Shown here one piece after another: positions 23,785 through 34,776 of a stretch of DNA of 64,000 nt. Numbering within the stretch: the stretch's first letter is position 1; every line of letters begins with the position of its first letter. This DNA is from Talpa occidentalis (lineage: Eukaryota > Chordata > Mammalia > Eulipotyphla > Talpidae), in assembly GCF_014898055.3 (NCBI RefSeq), contig NW_023603851.1, positions 1-64,000 of the forward strand, in the 5' to 3' direction. The position numbers and the translations under genes were made by a program. The notes below the pieces were generated by a model, which made no database searches, was not told the origin of the DNA, and worked only from the letters and a program-made list of their open reading frames with translations.

Positions 23785-24053
23785 CCTCCTTGGTGGTGCA
23801 AGGGGTTAAGTGCAATCTATGAAGTTATCCGCAGCCTCTGCAGCACCAGTTCAATTCCCAGCCAGGAGGAGCTACCCACATGGTGCAGCAGACCTCTCCT
23901 GTCTCGCTGGCTGCCTCCCTCAGCAGTGTATTTCAGTAGATCTGCCTGTTCTGTTCCCTGCTCTGTCTCTGGTGAATCCTCTCACCCCCCCCCCACATCT
24001 CTGGCTTGAACCCCAGTTCTTGTATGCATAAATAAATCTTAAAAAAAAAAAAA
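23785..24053 (+). repeat. tRNA-derived SINE
   Basis: Plus-strand copy of the 'GGGGTTAAG' head subtype. AAAACCTTAG flanks it on the left (from about 23,768) and AAAACCTTAGG follows the A tail. Confidence 0.9.
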
Positions 24054-24489
24054 AAACCTTAGGATAGCTGATTCTTATGAAAAATTTCTATCTTTAAGAT
24101 TTTAAATCATCCTTTGGGTTCAGGTTGTCTAGTTTAAGACAGTTTCTGAAAATGGAAAAGTTGCTTTATAGGAGGGGAGGCCTCCCGGGCAGCCTGGCCG
24201 GTGCCCAAGATGATGCCAGGAGAGAGGGCTCAGGAGGGCACGGGGCCTGGAGAGACAGGGACAGGGAGGGCAGGGCTTAGACCTGTAATGCCCACAATTC
24301 CACACCCAGATGACCACACCCAGGGTGAGCAGCTGAGACAAGAAGGGAAACAAAGAGGTACTGGGCAGGGCCCTTCACTGGAGCCATTTTCCTCACTTAA
24401 CCAGAAGCAGATGCAGGTCCTGACCCAGCAAGGGGGTCTGGCACACAAGCATGGCCTTGAGGATCTGGGTGCTGGGGGCCTGGCCTGGG

Positions 24490-25310
24490 GATATCTTACT
24501 AACACACACACACACACACATACCATGCTACAGGACAACCCCCTCATACATGGTCTTTGTTTGTATTCCTGTGAGGATGTAACAGTGGGATGGATGATTG
24601 TGCAGTATGATTTCTCATTCAGGTTGTTAGGAGAACAGGAATTTCATCTTTAGCACTGTAGAGGCAGGAAGGGCACAGTGCAGAATCTCTATGATCAGAG
24701 TAGACAGGTGATGGGGGAGTCCTGGAGCCCTCGGTGACTTTTTCAGACTTTTATTGAGTTTACCAGGTACATGACAGGCAGGGTGACAGGGGCAGGGAGT
24801 CTGGCAGGCCTCCCAGCCTCTGGGGAATCCTCACTCTTTCTGGGCTCTCTCTTCTCATGGTTCTGCTGGCGTCCCCGGGATGCTGCCCTTTTAAGCCCAG
24901 TCTCTCAGCACAGGGGTATCCACTTACGGATGCCCATAACACACTCCAGATGCCCCCCATCAGGCATGCATTCACGGCCACAGGGATCCATTATCTGTCC
25001 TAATGGCAGGAGGACAGAAAAGCCTGATACTTTTTTACCTTACCCTACAAGCACCAAGAGGAAGTGACATGATGTGATAAGCAAATGTGCAGTATCAATC
25101 ATCCATCACAATCAAGGACAGGAGGTGTGGGTCTACTGTCACCTTGTCCTCTGAGGAGGCTTCTGGATGCCACCCCCCCCCCCAAAGCCACATCTTGAAG
25201 TCCCTGTGTGACATCTTTAAGTGTAAGTCCTTCAGTGCTGGGGCTGGCCCCAACCTCCTAATATCATGGGGTCTGGGTGGCCGGTCCCGCCCCCTTCCAC
25301 CACTCTTCCT
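24490..25310 (-). pseudogene. ULBP-like pseudogene B, exon 3 and intron 3 remnant
   Basis: Minus-strand remnant. The segment at about 25,150-25,235 encodes LHLKMSHRDFKMWLW, which matches LLLKMSLGDCKMWLRQ of gene 2 alpha2, with Cys replaced by Phe and a C-run that breaks the rest. Downstream on the minus strand the (TG)n tract at about 24,502-24,522 sits where intron 3 of both full genes has one. A solo LTR (24,657-25,050) split intron 3. No exon 4 is identified. The rest of exon 3 towards 25,310 is only weakly alignable. Confidence 0.62.
24657..25050 (-). mobile_element. Solo LTR, family X, minus orientation
   Basis: 394-bp element with TG...CA ends on the minus strand (starts TGTAGGGTAAGG, ends CCTCTACA) and an AATAAAAG poly(A) signal. 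A perfect 5-bp TSD AGCAC flanks it at 24,652-24,656 and 25,051-25,055. It sits in intron 3 of pseudogene B. Confidence 0.8.
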
Positions 25311-25528
25311 GGAGGTCCAGCCCCGTCCCACTCTACCCTCCATTTGCCTCTCCCAACCCACACCTCCTGCCCAACCCGCCCTCCACTGCAGCTCTGCTTC
25401 CCTTTCTCCACTGGACTCTACTCCCCACTACCTTATTTCAGCTGCTGTCCCCTACATGGTCCTCTTCTGCTCTCCTTTCTTTCTCCCTGCCCTGAGGGCC
25501 TCAGCCTCCAATGCTCAGGTGTGCGGTC

Positions 25529-25966
25529 TGTAGAGTAAGGTAAAAAGTGTCAGGCTCTTCTGCCCTCCCGCCATTAGGATGGATGATGGATCCCTGTGGC
25601 CCTGAATGCATGCCTGATGGCAGGTACCTGGAGTAGGGTGTGGGCATATGTCCCTGGGTACACCTGGACTGAGAGACTGGGCTCATAGGGCAGCAACATC
25701 GGGGCAACAGCAGAACAAAGAGAGTGAAAAAAGAGCAGAGCAGCAAAGAAGGAGGCCAGGAGAGAATGCCAGAGAGCCCAGAAAGAGTAAAGATATGGTG
25801 GGGGCTGGGAGGCCTGCCAGCTTGCGGGCACCCCCGCCTGCTGTGTACTGGGTAAAATCCCAATAAAAGCCTGAAAAGCCACGGAGGGCTCCAGGACTCC
25901 TTCTTTACCTGTCAGCTTGAATCATAAGATACTGCTCCGGCCCTTCCTGCCGCTACGCATCTTACA
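25529..25966 (+). mobile_element. Solo LTR, family X, plus orientation
   Basis: A second copy of the same LTR, opposite in orientation to the one at 24,657-25,050. It starts TGTAGAGTAAGG, carries CAATAAAAGCCTG, and ends near CTTACA. No clear TSD was found. The two copies form an inverted repeat with about 480 bp between them. Confidence 0.75.
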
Positions 25967-26044
25967 CTGGTCCTTATGAGGGCAGTGAGTGTAGCAGGGG
26001 AGAGGTGAGAGGAAGACTGGGGGACTAGACCCCCTGAGTCCCAC

Positions 26045-26475
26045 TGTGCCCCAGGAGCTTGAGCCCTTTCCTATTACATGAGCAAAATGGGTGAAGCTCG
26101 CCTACCACACACATTCACCGTCCAGGCAGGACCAGTCCCTGCTGACGACACACCCTCCTGACCACGCATGTGGGCAGGTAGAGGAGGCCAGTCCCCGGTG
26201 CAGGGCCTGTCTCTACACCCTGAATTAGCAGGAATAAATGAGACCAGAAGGTTCTAACTCATTCACTGGAGTCTATCCAGCCAGGGCCTTTCTGGGTGGT
26301 TGGAAGATGAAACACACACAGCGGGTGGGAGACTCAGGTTGGAGTGGGAAGAGCTTGGTGGGTCCATGGGAGTCGGTGAGGGAGGAGACACCCATGCCCA
26401 GGGGTGGGAACAGGAACCTGGTTGTGTCCTGGGAGGAAGCACCCTGGTTGACTCAACCCATGAGGCAGGGTGATA
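26045..26475 (+). repeat. Segmental duplication, copy 2
   Basis: Matches 12,075-12,560 (3' of gene 1) in direct orientation, with scattered substitutions and small indels. No ULBP gene in the plus orientation lies to its left, so the gene part of this copy is gone or replaced. Confidence 0.85.
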
Positions 26476-27327
26476 AGTGCCCCCAGTTATAGTTTACCCC
26501 AGGCTTCCAGTGCATTCTTGGAGAACAGATGTCCAGGTGAAAACCTAGTACATGTGAGAGAGATTTTCTCTCTGGAATTCAGTGACTATAACACAGAATT
26601 TCCACAGAATTTTCTGTCTCATCTTACTGTCTGACTCTTTCTCATTGTGTGGGCCCTGCGCCAAGGCCCTGGAATGCAGTGACTGGCATCTAGCAGGGGT
26701 TGTATAATGTTGCAAGCAGAATTACCTCACAGAGCCAGACCTGACAGAGGGACCCACTCCTATCCTTTGTCCAAACCCTGCTTTAATCCATGGCTACTTC
26801 TCTGTCTCCTACAACATGGCTGAAGTAACCACCCTCCACCAGACTGTCCTAACACAGCGGGAGTGTGGACAGAGGTGAGGGATAGACATAACAAAGGCCG
26901 CTGGGAAGTCTTGGCCCATCTGAGGATTGGCCTTTTCCCACTGAGCTGAAGGAACTTGAAGATGCCTCCTACTCTACACAGCAGCACAGGATGTGCTCAG
27001 CTATGTCACCAGGCGTCACAGTTAGGGAGAAGTGGGGGGCCTCTACCGAGGCTCACAGTCACTTCTGCCTAAGAACCAGGTGGTGGGTGAGCAGCACACT
27101 TAGTGTGTATTTATGTATAAAGGAACATGAAAGGTCCAGCCTGACTTCTATCAGGATCTCTATCTAGGAAGGACCACCTGGTGGCAGGTGTGGGGCCAGC
27201 ACAAGAGGCAAGTGTTGCTTTGACTTGACTCAGGAGGACAGCTCAGTGAGTTCTGCTCATCTATTTGTTGGGAAGAGGCTGAGAGAACATGAGTCAGATT
27301 AGGATTCTTTAAAGAAGGAGCAGGAGG
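26476..27327. other. Unassigned
   Basis: No feature supported. Confidence 0.3.
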
Positions 27328-27598
27328 GGGCCTCCCAGGTGGCCCAGGGGTTCAATACAGCGCTATCAAGCTATCTCCAGCCACTGCAGCGTGAGTTCGA
27401 TCCCCGGCCAAGGAGCTGACCCAGATGGCACAGCAGACCTCTCATGTCTCACCTGCTGCTCCCCTCAGCAGTGTATTTCAGTAGATCTGCCTGTTCTCCT
27501 CTCCACTCTCTCTCTGGTGGATTCTTTCACCCCCCACACCTCTGGCCTACACTCCAAATCTTGTATCCATAAATAAATAAAAATAAATCTTTAAAAAA
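27328..27598 (+). repeat. tRNA-derived SINE
   Basis: Plus-strand copy from GGGCCTCCCAGGTGGCCCAG to an AAATAAATAAAAATAAATC tail. It directly adjoins the L1 fragment that follows. Confidence 0.88.
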
Positions 27599-27599
27599 T

Positions 27600-27834
27600 T
27601 AGACTGACCAAGAAACTTAGAAATTCTACTCCCAGGTATCTATTTGATTAATACAAAAATACAAAATACAAAAATTCAAAATTCAAAAAATACATGTGTA
27701 TGTACGTGTGTATATACACATATATCTCCCTTCGAATCATATATATATACTCCTATGTGCATTGTAGCCATATTTATAATAGGTAAGTTACGGAAACAGC
27801 CTGAGTACCCAAGTATAGAGAAATGGATAAGAAA

Positions 27835-27874
<40 letters not shown>

Positions 27875-28230
27875 CAGCTACAAAAAATGATGACCTCTTG
27901 CTGTTTGTGACAACATGGACAAAAGAAGACAAATACTAGGTAGTCTCCATATATGTTGCATACAGAGGGGAAAAAATAAGGGTTAGTCAAAAACAAACAA
28001 TAAACTTTTAGCATCTGACTGCAACACTGAGGCAAACAGGCAGGAAACAAGTTAGGGTGGGTGTGGGGAAGGGGAGGGACCCCAGGAAACATGGTGGAAG
28101 TTTGTTGGGGTACTGGTAGTGGGTGTGTTGTGAGAACATACGTCTGCAGAGGTTAAACATACAGACTCAAGCAGATACAGTGATGTAAACCCACCTTATC
28201 TCAATAACACAGTAACATGTTTGAAAGAAA
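27600..28230 (+). mobile_element. L1 3' fragment, sense
   Basis: End of L1 ORF2 plus 3' UTR in sense orientation (CTCAGCTACAAAAAATGATG near 27,873, GTGACAACATGGACAAAAG near 27,907), interrupted by a (GT)n expansion at 27,838-27,870 and TA/AT-rich runs. It is 5' truncated and carries stops. Confidence 0.7.
27838..27870 (+). repeat. (GT)n microsatellite
   Basis: Uninterrupted GT dinucleotide run inside the L1 fragment. Confidence 0.9.
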
Positions 28231-30072
28231 AAATTGCTAATGCAAGATTTCTAAGAAACCTGGAGAGTTGAGATGCAGAGTGTGTAGAGATTGGTTGTGT
28301 TAGGATACAGACAGGACAGAGTCACATAAAAGTGGTTTAGCTTTAAGGAAAGGGTGAGTTGAGAAAACCGCCTATCAAATTGCATTTTTCTTTTTAAATC
28401 TCTAGGAAATAAAAGGTAAGATTCCCTGTGAAGGGAAGAAGAGGCAGGAGGGACGCATTGTCAGAAATCTGAGGAATGTTAAAGTGTTATCTTTAACAAT
28501 AGTTAAAGTTATCTAGATGTCAGGAGAGTGAGTGGCCAGATGCACGAAGAGGATGCCACACATTGGCAGTGGCACCATTTTGTCCTCTTGTATGTACTTT
28601 CTGCATTTGCAGTCAGTCACTTGGCCACGTAAGAAGAGATGGGTTGAATTCATCCAGTCCTGATGGTTTTCCACATGGGTGCGTGAAGAATCACAGAAAC
28701 AAGGGGTTTGGGACATGAATGTTGAGATAGTACTGCAATGGCAGAAAGCTTAATGAGACCAATGAAGGAGGATTGAGCAATTTGGAGAAAATAGGGAAAT
28801 CTTTGGACTAGAGTCTGTAATAATTCTAAGTTCAAGGATATGATTCTCTGGTTTCTTTTTATTATTAGACCTAATCGTCTTTATTTATTTGGAAAAAAGG
28901 CAATCATGCAGTAACGAGGAAGCAAACTTTACATGCAAGGAATACAGTGTTTTGGAGGGACCAGCAGCCGTGGTTTTCTGTTAGTGCCTAATTTTGTTGT
29001 GATATTGAATGTAGACTTTGTAGTCATAACCTCTCATCTCTTTCACCTGTCATCTCGCTCTACCTATCCATCTGACATCAAGTTCATCGTTTCTAATTAA
29101 AGACTCTTCCTTCAAAAAAGGCTTCAGAGTCAAATTTTGAAAGCATTTTTCCCATTTTTTATACACATTGGAGATAGCAATGATTCTAGGAGTACACATC
29201 ATGTTCTAGTGTCATTAAGTGAAGTTCTTGCTTATTATGCTGTGTGACCTGGCTCTGATTGCTTCACTGTCTGGATTTGCTTCACATTCCTCTGTTATCT
29301 TTATATTAAATTACAACATGCAGCAGCATCTTTTAGTTTCCGGGATGAATTCCAAGATGTGTCCAGGTGACATTTCTCCGCCCCATTCCTTGTGAAGTGA
29401 TGTTCCCCACAGAGTCCCAAGGAGACTTTCTCATTTGCACATCATTCAGTTCAGTCTTCTAGTTCCCAGGCCTTCTGCTTTGAGATAAGAAAAATCCGAG
29501 ATGAGAAAGTGACACTGAAGAATGAACTGAAATTTCAAACAACTGCATCCCTTACTCAGTTTCTGTCACTTCTCTTGTAGCAGCAGGGAGTATAGACTGA
29601 GTATAGTAACATTCAGAAAAGATTATTGTGTCTTTCGCCGACACACTGTTAGCTGAGCTGAGTTCTGGCCTCAAACGTTTGCAGTCTGTTGCAGATGTAG
29701 TTCCAAACAAGTGTTCTGTTGTAGGTGCGTTGGTTTTTGAAATGGCTGGTAGGAGACTGGAAGCACAAAGAGGGGAGACTCATCTAAGTGTGCAGGTGCA
29801 TTGAGAAGAGAGGAATAGGGCAGGGATGACCCCAGAATAAAGGTGACTGTAATTAACTTTTACTTTCCATTTCCTTTACTGTGAACTCTTCATTCTTGCC
29901 CTCTTTCTGGAAGAGCCTTTGTTTTCAAAATTTTGATGTGTATGACCTAGATATGTTAGACGCATTCACCTTTTTCTTATTATTGACTAAATCCCAGCTT
30001 ATTATTGGGCTTTTGTGAATTTATTTTTAATGGTACTTTAACTTTTATCTGAAATTTTCAAATGGTATTTTT
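28231..30072. other. AT-rich intergenic, nothing recognised
   Basis: 1.8 kb with no exon, no CpG cluster and no repeat I can name. Confidence 0.35.
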
Positions 30073-30337
30073 TATTTTTAAAAGATTTATTTATTTATGC
30101 ATACAAGAGCTGGGGTATAAGCCAGAGGTGTGGGAGGTGAGAGGATTCACCAGAGACAGAGTGGGGAGCAGAACAGACAGATGTACAGAAATACACTGCT
30201 GAGGGGAGCAGTGGGGGAGACAGGAGAGGTCTGCTGTGCCATGCAGGTTGCTCCCTGGCCAGGGATCCAACTCATGCTGTCGTGGCTGGCAGTAGCTTGA
30301 TAGTGCTGTCTTTAACTCCTGCGCCACAGGGGAGGCC
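30073..30337 (-). repeat. tRNA-derived SINE
   Basis: Minus-strand copy. TCAAATGGTAT before (30,058) and after (30,338) is the target-site duplication. Confidence 0.92.
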
Positions 30338-31340
30338 CTCAAATGGTATCTTTTAAAGTAATTAAGTAAAAAAATGTACCCAGAAGAAACCAAGGTAAAA
30401 ATCCATTTTATTTTCTCCAGTATCTGAACTAAAAGTACCAAGATTACACAAGGAATAACCCAAGTTTCTTTGTGCTATTTAATGCATTTTTATGCTTATT
30501 AAATTCTTATATAAATTAATTATGGTTTGATTCTGGGAGATCCTGTTCAAAATGCTCACCCTCTAGTATTCAACTTATACCACTTTAATCCCTGGTGGTG
30601 TTCAGATTGTTTTATGCTCTCATTTTTCCAATATTTGTTCCGGTTCTTTTTTCCCAGTGAGGAAAAAAAAAATGCACAGAAATTGAAACGGGATCATGTA
30701 TGCTTTATTTATAAGAAAGACAGTATAAAGTTTTTTTTGTTTTGTTTTCACTTTTTTAAGGTAATTAAGGACCATGCATTTATTTTTCTTTCTCTCAAAG
30801 ATAAAGCTATTTGGCTGTTATTTCACTGTTACTCCCATGTTCTAATATTTGTATATTAGAAAAAAGCAAGTATTGAAAAGATAATTTGATTAAATTGGTT
30901 AAATAATTTACCATTTTTTAAAATTATAAATATTTTACCTGCCTAAAATATTTAAAGGATCATGGATTTTATCTCTCCAATAAACTACTGTAGAAGAAGA
31001 GGACTCCGTGATAGAATTTGCCAGAAGCGCCTGTTCATACTGGCAGGACGCTCAGAAGCCACCGACCAGAGCAGAAGCGGCATGTTCAACAGTACAAGGA
31101 AGCACATTGCTGCACTGCCCTAAAGACCAGTCCTTTGGAGGCTCCTCCCAGGCAAAAAGAGTTGTGATGCAAACACAGGCTGCCCAGACCGGTCACCTAC
31201 TACTGAGGCAGTGAGGGGCTCTCTTGCTCCCTACCAGATAAGCACCCCTATCTCTTCAAGTAACAAGTTTGTCTTTCTGATTCTAAAGAAAAGGAAGGAC
31301 AATCTCATGAGAGGATAATATGGAAATTAACCCTCAGGGG
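30338..31340. other. AT-rich, unassigned
   Basis: No feature supported. The rightmost 300 bp are less AT-rich and unassigned too. Confidence 0.35.
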
Positions 31341-31360
31341 TTAACAAAGCAGAGGTGGTG

Positions 31361-31673
31361 GGCCTCCCCTGATGGTGCAGGCGATTGAGGGCCATGCTGT
31401 GAAGCTGTCCTCAGCCTCTGCAGCTCCCAGCTCCGGTTCGATCCCGGCCGGACAGAGAGGTTCCCACATGGTGCAGCAGACCTCTCCTGTCACGCCCCAC
31501 TGTTCCCCTCAGCAGTGTATTTCGTCAGTCTGCCTGTTCTGTTCCCCACTCTGTCTCTGGTGAATCCTCTCACCTTCCCGTGCATCTGGCCTGTACCCTG
31601 GTTCTTGTTTAAACAAACAAACAAACAAACAAATAATAAATAAATCTTTAAAAAAACAAACAAAAAAACAAAA
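31361..31673 (+). repeat. tRNA-derived SINE
   Basis: Plus-strand copy with a long CAAACAAACAAA/AATAAATAAATC tail. TSD AACAAAGCAGAGGTGGT occurs at about 31,344 and again from about 31,675. Confidence 0.92.
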
Positions 31674-31845
31674 AAACAAAGCAGAGGTGGTACCCAGCAC
31701 TGGCAGTCTCCCCTGCACTCCGTGAAGCCCACCCCCCCCCTTGAACTTGTTCTTTTAATCATGGCTCCAATGGTGGTTAAATCTCTCCTACAACTCAGGT
31801 TTTGCTAAGCTTAATAATGAGAATTTGTTGACCCTTTAAAGTCTT

Positions 31846-31974
31846 TTTTTAAAAAGATTTAATTATGCATACAAGACCCGGGTGTAGATCAGAGGTGGGG
31901 CATGTGTGAGACGGGATTCCCCATAGAGAGTGGGCAGCAGAACAGGCAGATCTGCTGAAATTCACTGCGGAGGG
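31846..31974 (-). repeat. SINE 3' half, split by an insertion
   Basis: Tail and 3' part of a minus-strand SINE. It stops inside the body at ACTGCGGAGGG and resumes at 33,008. The split copy's own TSD (TTAAAGTC / CTAAAGTC) is at about 31,836 and 33,146. Confidence 0.85.
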
Positions 31975-32230
31975 TTTTCGCGAACACCGGCCTCAGTTTC
32001 CTCCAGCCAATAACAGGAAACTGAGTTTGAGGAAAAGGAAAGTGGTTTAATTTGTGGACAAATGAGGAGGGCAGCAGACTCATGTCTGAAAGACAACCGT
32101 CCTGCTGTTTGGCAGAGTGCAGGGTGTTTACACAAGGGGGAGATGGGTAGGGGTCTGCGAAGGGGAGAGGGAAGGGACTGCGCGGAGACAAGTGGGCTCC
32201 AGCTCAACATGGACATGGATGGTACCAGCT

Positions 32231-32396
32231 GGCTTGCTTGCTTTCTTTCTCTTTCTTTTTTCTTTTTCTTTCTTTCTTTCTTTCTTTCTTTTCTTTCTTC
32301 TTTCTTTCTTTCTTTCTTTCTTTCTTCTTTCTTTCTTTCTTTCTTTTCTTTCTTTTTTTTCTTTCTTTTCTTCTTTCTTTCTTTCTTTCTTCTCTT

Positions 32397-32456
<60 letters not shown>

Positions 32457-32510
32457 TCCTTCCTTCCTTCCTTCCTTCCTTCTTTCTTTCTTTCCTTTCT
32501 CTTTCTTCCA
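32231..32510. repeat. Expanded pyrimidine tract (TTTC)n, (TC)n, (TTCC)n
   Basis: About 280 bp of almost pure pyrimidine on the plus strand, in three blocks: TTTC-rich, then TC dinucleotides (about 32,397-32,452), then CCTT. It grew from the tail of the SINE at 32,512 and is likely highly polymorphic. Confidence 0.95.
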
Positions 32511-32511
32511 T

Positions 32512-32716
32512 ACATACAAGAACCAGAGGGTGAGAGGATTCACCAGAGTCAGAGCAGAAAGCAGAGCAGGCAGACTGATGAAATACACTGCTGAGGGGAG
32601 CAGCAGGTGCGGCAGGAGAGGTCTGCTGAGCCATGTGGGACCCTGGGATCGAACCAGCGCTGCAGAGGCTGTGGGCAGCTTCCCAACCCAGCCCTCACCC
32701 TCTGCGCCACCAGGAA
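32512..32716 (-). repeat. tRNA-derived SINE nested in the inserted element
   Basis: Minus-strand copy lying between two tandem units of the host element; its A-tail complement has become the pyrimidine tract to the left. Confidence 0.85.
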
Positions 32717-33007
32717 GAGGGTCAGCACGGAGAAGGGGAAGGGGAAGGGTCTTCACAGAGGCCGGTGGGTGTCAGCTCATTCCTCTTCTTAAGCGAAGGG
32801 GAAGGGTCAGCACAGAGACAGGTGGTCTCAGCCTGTTTTCATTAAGGGGAGGGGGACAGGGTCTGCACGGGAAACCAAGGGGTGACAGCTTGTTCTGCTT
32901 AAGGGAAGGGGGAAGCTGTAACAAATGGGGAAAGACAAGCTGTTGTTAATGCTAGATAAGAGGGGATTGCAAGAAATGGGGGAAAGACAAACGTGCTAAC
33001 TGTATCT

Positions 33008-33146
33008 AGGGGAGCAGCGGGCGAGACAGGAGAGGTCTGCTGCGCCACGTGGGCAGCTCCCTGGCTGGGACCGAACTCCTGCTGCAGTGGCCGGCGATAG
33101 CTTGATAGTGCTGTGTCTTTAACCCCTGCGCCACCAGGGAGGCCCC
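33008..33146 (-). repeat. SINE 5' half, split by an insertion
   Basis: Continues the SINE begun at 31,846: it resumes at GGGGAGCAGCGGGCGAGACAG and ends with the head complement GCGCCACCAGGGAGGCCC. Confidence 0.87.
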
Positions 33147-34379
33147 TAAAGTCATCTTTTATAAAATCACTCAACTTTCAGGTTTACTTTTGGCTCCTTA
33201 TTGTAAGGCAACTAAAATGCAACGTCATCTCACCTAAAGAAAAGGAAAGCGTGTGTCTGTGTGAGTCGTCTCGCCTGAAGAGATGGTGCGTCCCAGCTCT
33301 GGCGACGACGTCTTCCAGCAGGACTGGCAGGTGACCTGGAATCAGCTCAAATGGTGCGGACGAAGAGGAGCGGATCCCTGACTGCCGCACCCCAGAGAAG
33401 CCCTCGGGAGTTCCCCGCTTCTACCCTCCCTGCGGGCTGTGGGGTGAAACGTGCCCCTGCCGGGCAGTGACTAAGCACTGGAGGCTCCGGCTTTGGAGGA
33501 GACTCCGGGCTTCTGAGGTCTGCGCTTCCTCTCCCTGTTTGTGGCTTTTGCCTCCAGCTCTTCCCGGACACCTTCCCCAGGGGCGCTCTAGGCAGCCCGT
33601 GCACTGTTCCTTTGATTTTGTCCAGATTTTGTGCAAACGCTCTGTTTTCTGGAGTGAACCGCTTATGCCTGGGGGATTCCCGACCCCAGACCGCGGGCCT
33701 GGGCTCTCCCTTCAGTCAGTGCGTTCAGGCTTTCTCGAGCCCGCGGTGTCTGCCGTCCTGGAGGCTCTTTCACCCTGGAGTCACATCCCTAGTCCCCTCG
33801 GCCGCCGCCGCAGCAGCTGCACCCCCGGGTGGGCTCCCTCGGTCGTTCCAAACGGCCACCAGGTGCACCGACCCGTGAGCCAGGACCCTCGGGACTCCGG
33901 AGCAGGCGCGTGTCCGCCAAGCTGCCCTGGGGGAGACGCTCCCCAGTGGGCAGTGCCCCGAGACTCGTGCCGTCCACAGCCTGAGGGACTCGCTCCCCGT
34001 GAAAGTGCGATGCGGGATCGCCGGGCTGCGTGTCAGGAGAGACACCACCGCTGACACCTGAACTTCCCACCCCGGCCTCTCACAGACAGGGATTGTGACA
34101 AGCTGTGAGCTCCCGCCCGGCCCCATCTGTGGGCCATTTGCAAGGTCCTTTATCAACTCGGCTGGGCCAGTTTGAAAAGCAGACACCTCCAGACACCGTG
34201 GCCGGCCTTTCTGCCTTTGTGTCCCTGCTGATCCCAGAGGTGGTGCACCAGCATAGCCCGACCACCACTTTTTCAATGACTCTTTGATTTTTTTCCTCCG
34301 TGTTGGTCTTTTTTGAATAAGACGCTCCTGCTGGGACCCCGTGCAAGGCTGAAGACACCGGGGAGCAACCCAGACTCTT
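33147..34379. other. Moderately CpG-rich, unassigned
   Basis: A 1.2-kb stretch with raised CpG, especially 33,270-34,050, including a GCC/GCA run near 33,800. Open frames on both strands fit no family I know. It may be an old promoter region. Confidence 0.3.
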
Positions 34380-34736
34380 CACCTGGCACTTGGCCAGCAG
34401 AGATCTCCTCCCCCATCGCCCCCTCCCCCGCAGTGGGGCAGACCTGGCCTGGCTCAGGCACTGTGGTGTCCTGGCAGGACTGGAGGAGCCTGTAGGGGGG
34501 CTGCTCCTGAGGAATCTGGTCCAGGGGAGGGGGGTGGGGAAGGTGGAGAGGGACAGTTTGCAGTGCTGGGTCATGGGCACCGGCAGGCCCAGGCTGAGGG
34601 GACTGACCTGCCCTCCACAAAGAACGGGATTCCCCTTCAGGCTTCATCTGCCCACAGAGGGTGTGGACCCCACCCTTGCTTGGACTGCAGTCTCACTCAT
34701 CACAGGACCAGTGGGCGCCGCTCTCTCTCATGCAAG

Positions 34737-34776
<40 letters not shown>

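Larger units (their letters stand above)
31975..33007 (-). mobile_element. Unclassified element inserted in a SINE, probably an LTR
   Basis: 1,033 bp with a 4-bp TSD, AGGG at 31,971-31,974 and 33,008-33,011, restoring the interrupted SINE when removed. On the minus strand it has about four imperfect ~60-bp tandem units (core CCCTTCCCCTT plus GCTGA), like U3 enhancer repeats, and an ATTAAA near the far end. The ends do not show clean TG...CA, so LTR status is inferred. It carries a further SINE and a large pyrimidine tract. Confidence 0.55.

Noticed and set aside
24129..24353. Hydrophobic stretch (LLTLGVVIWVW) as exon 4 of pseudogene B
   Set aside because: Reading frame and splice context do not match exon 4 of genes 1 and 2; alignment not convincing.
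32062..32949. Phe/Ser/Leu-rich plus-strand frame and Lys/Arg/Glu-rich minus-strand frames
   Set aside because: They are translations of the TTTC/TC/TTCC microsatellite and its flanking SINE.
33467..34054. 195-codon plus-strand frame
   Set aside because: No known domain, no clear splice context, overlapping frames on the other strand of similar length.
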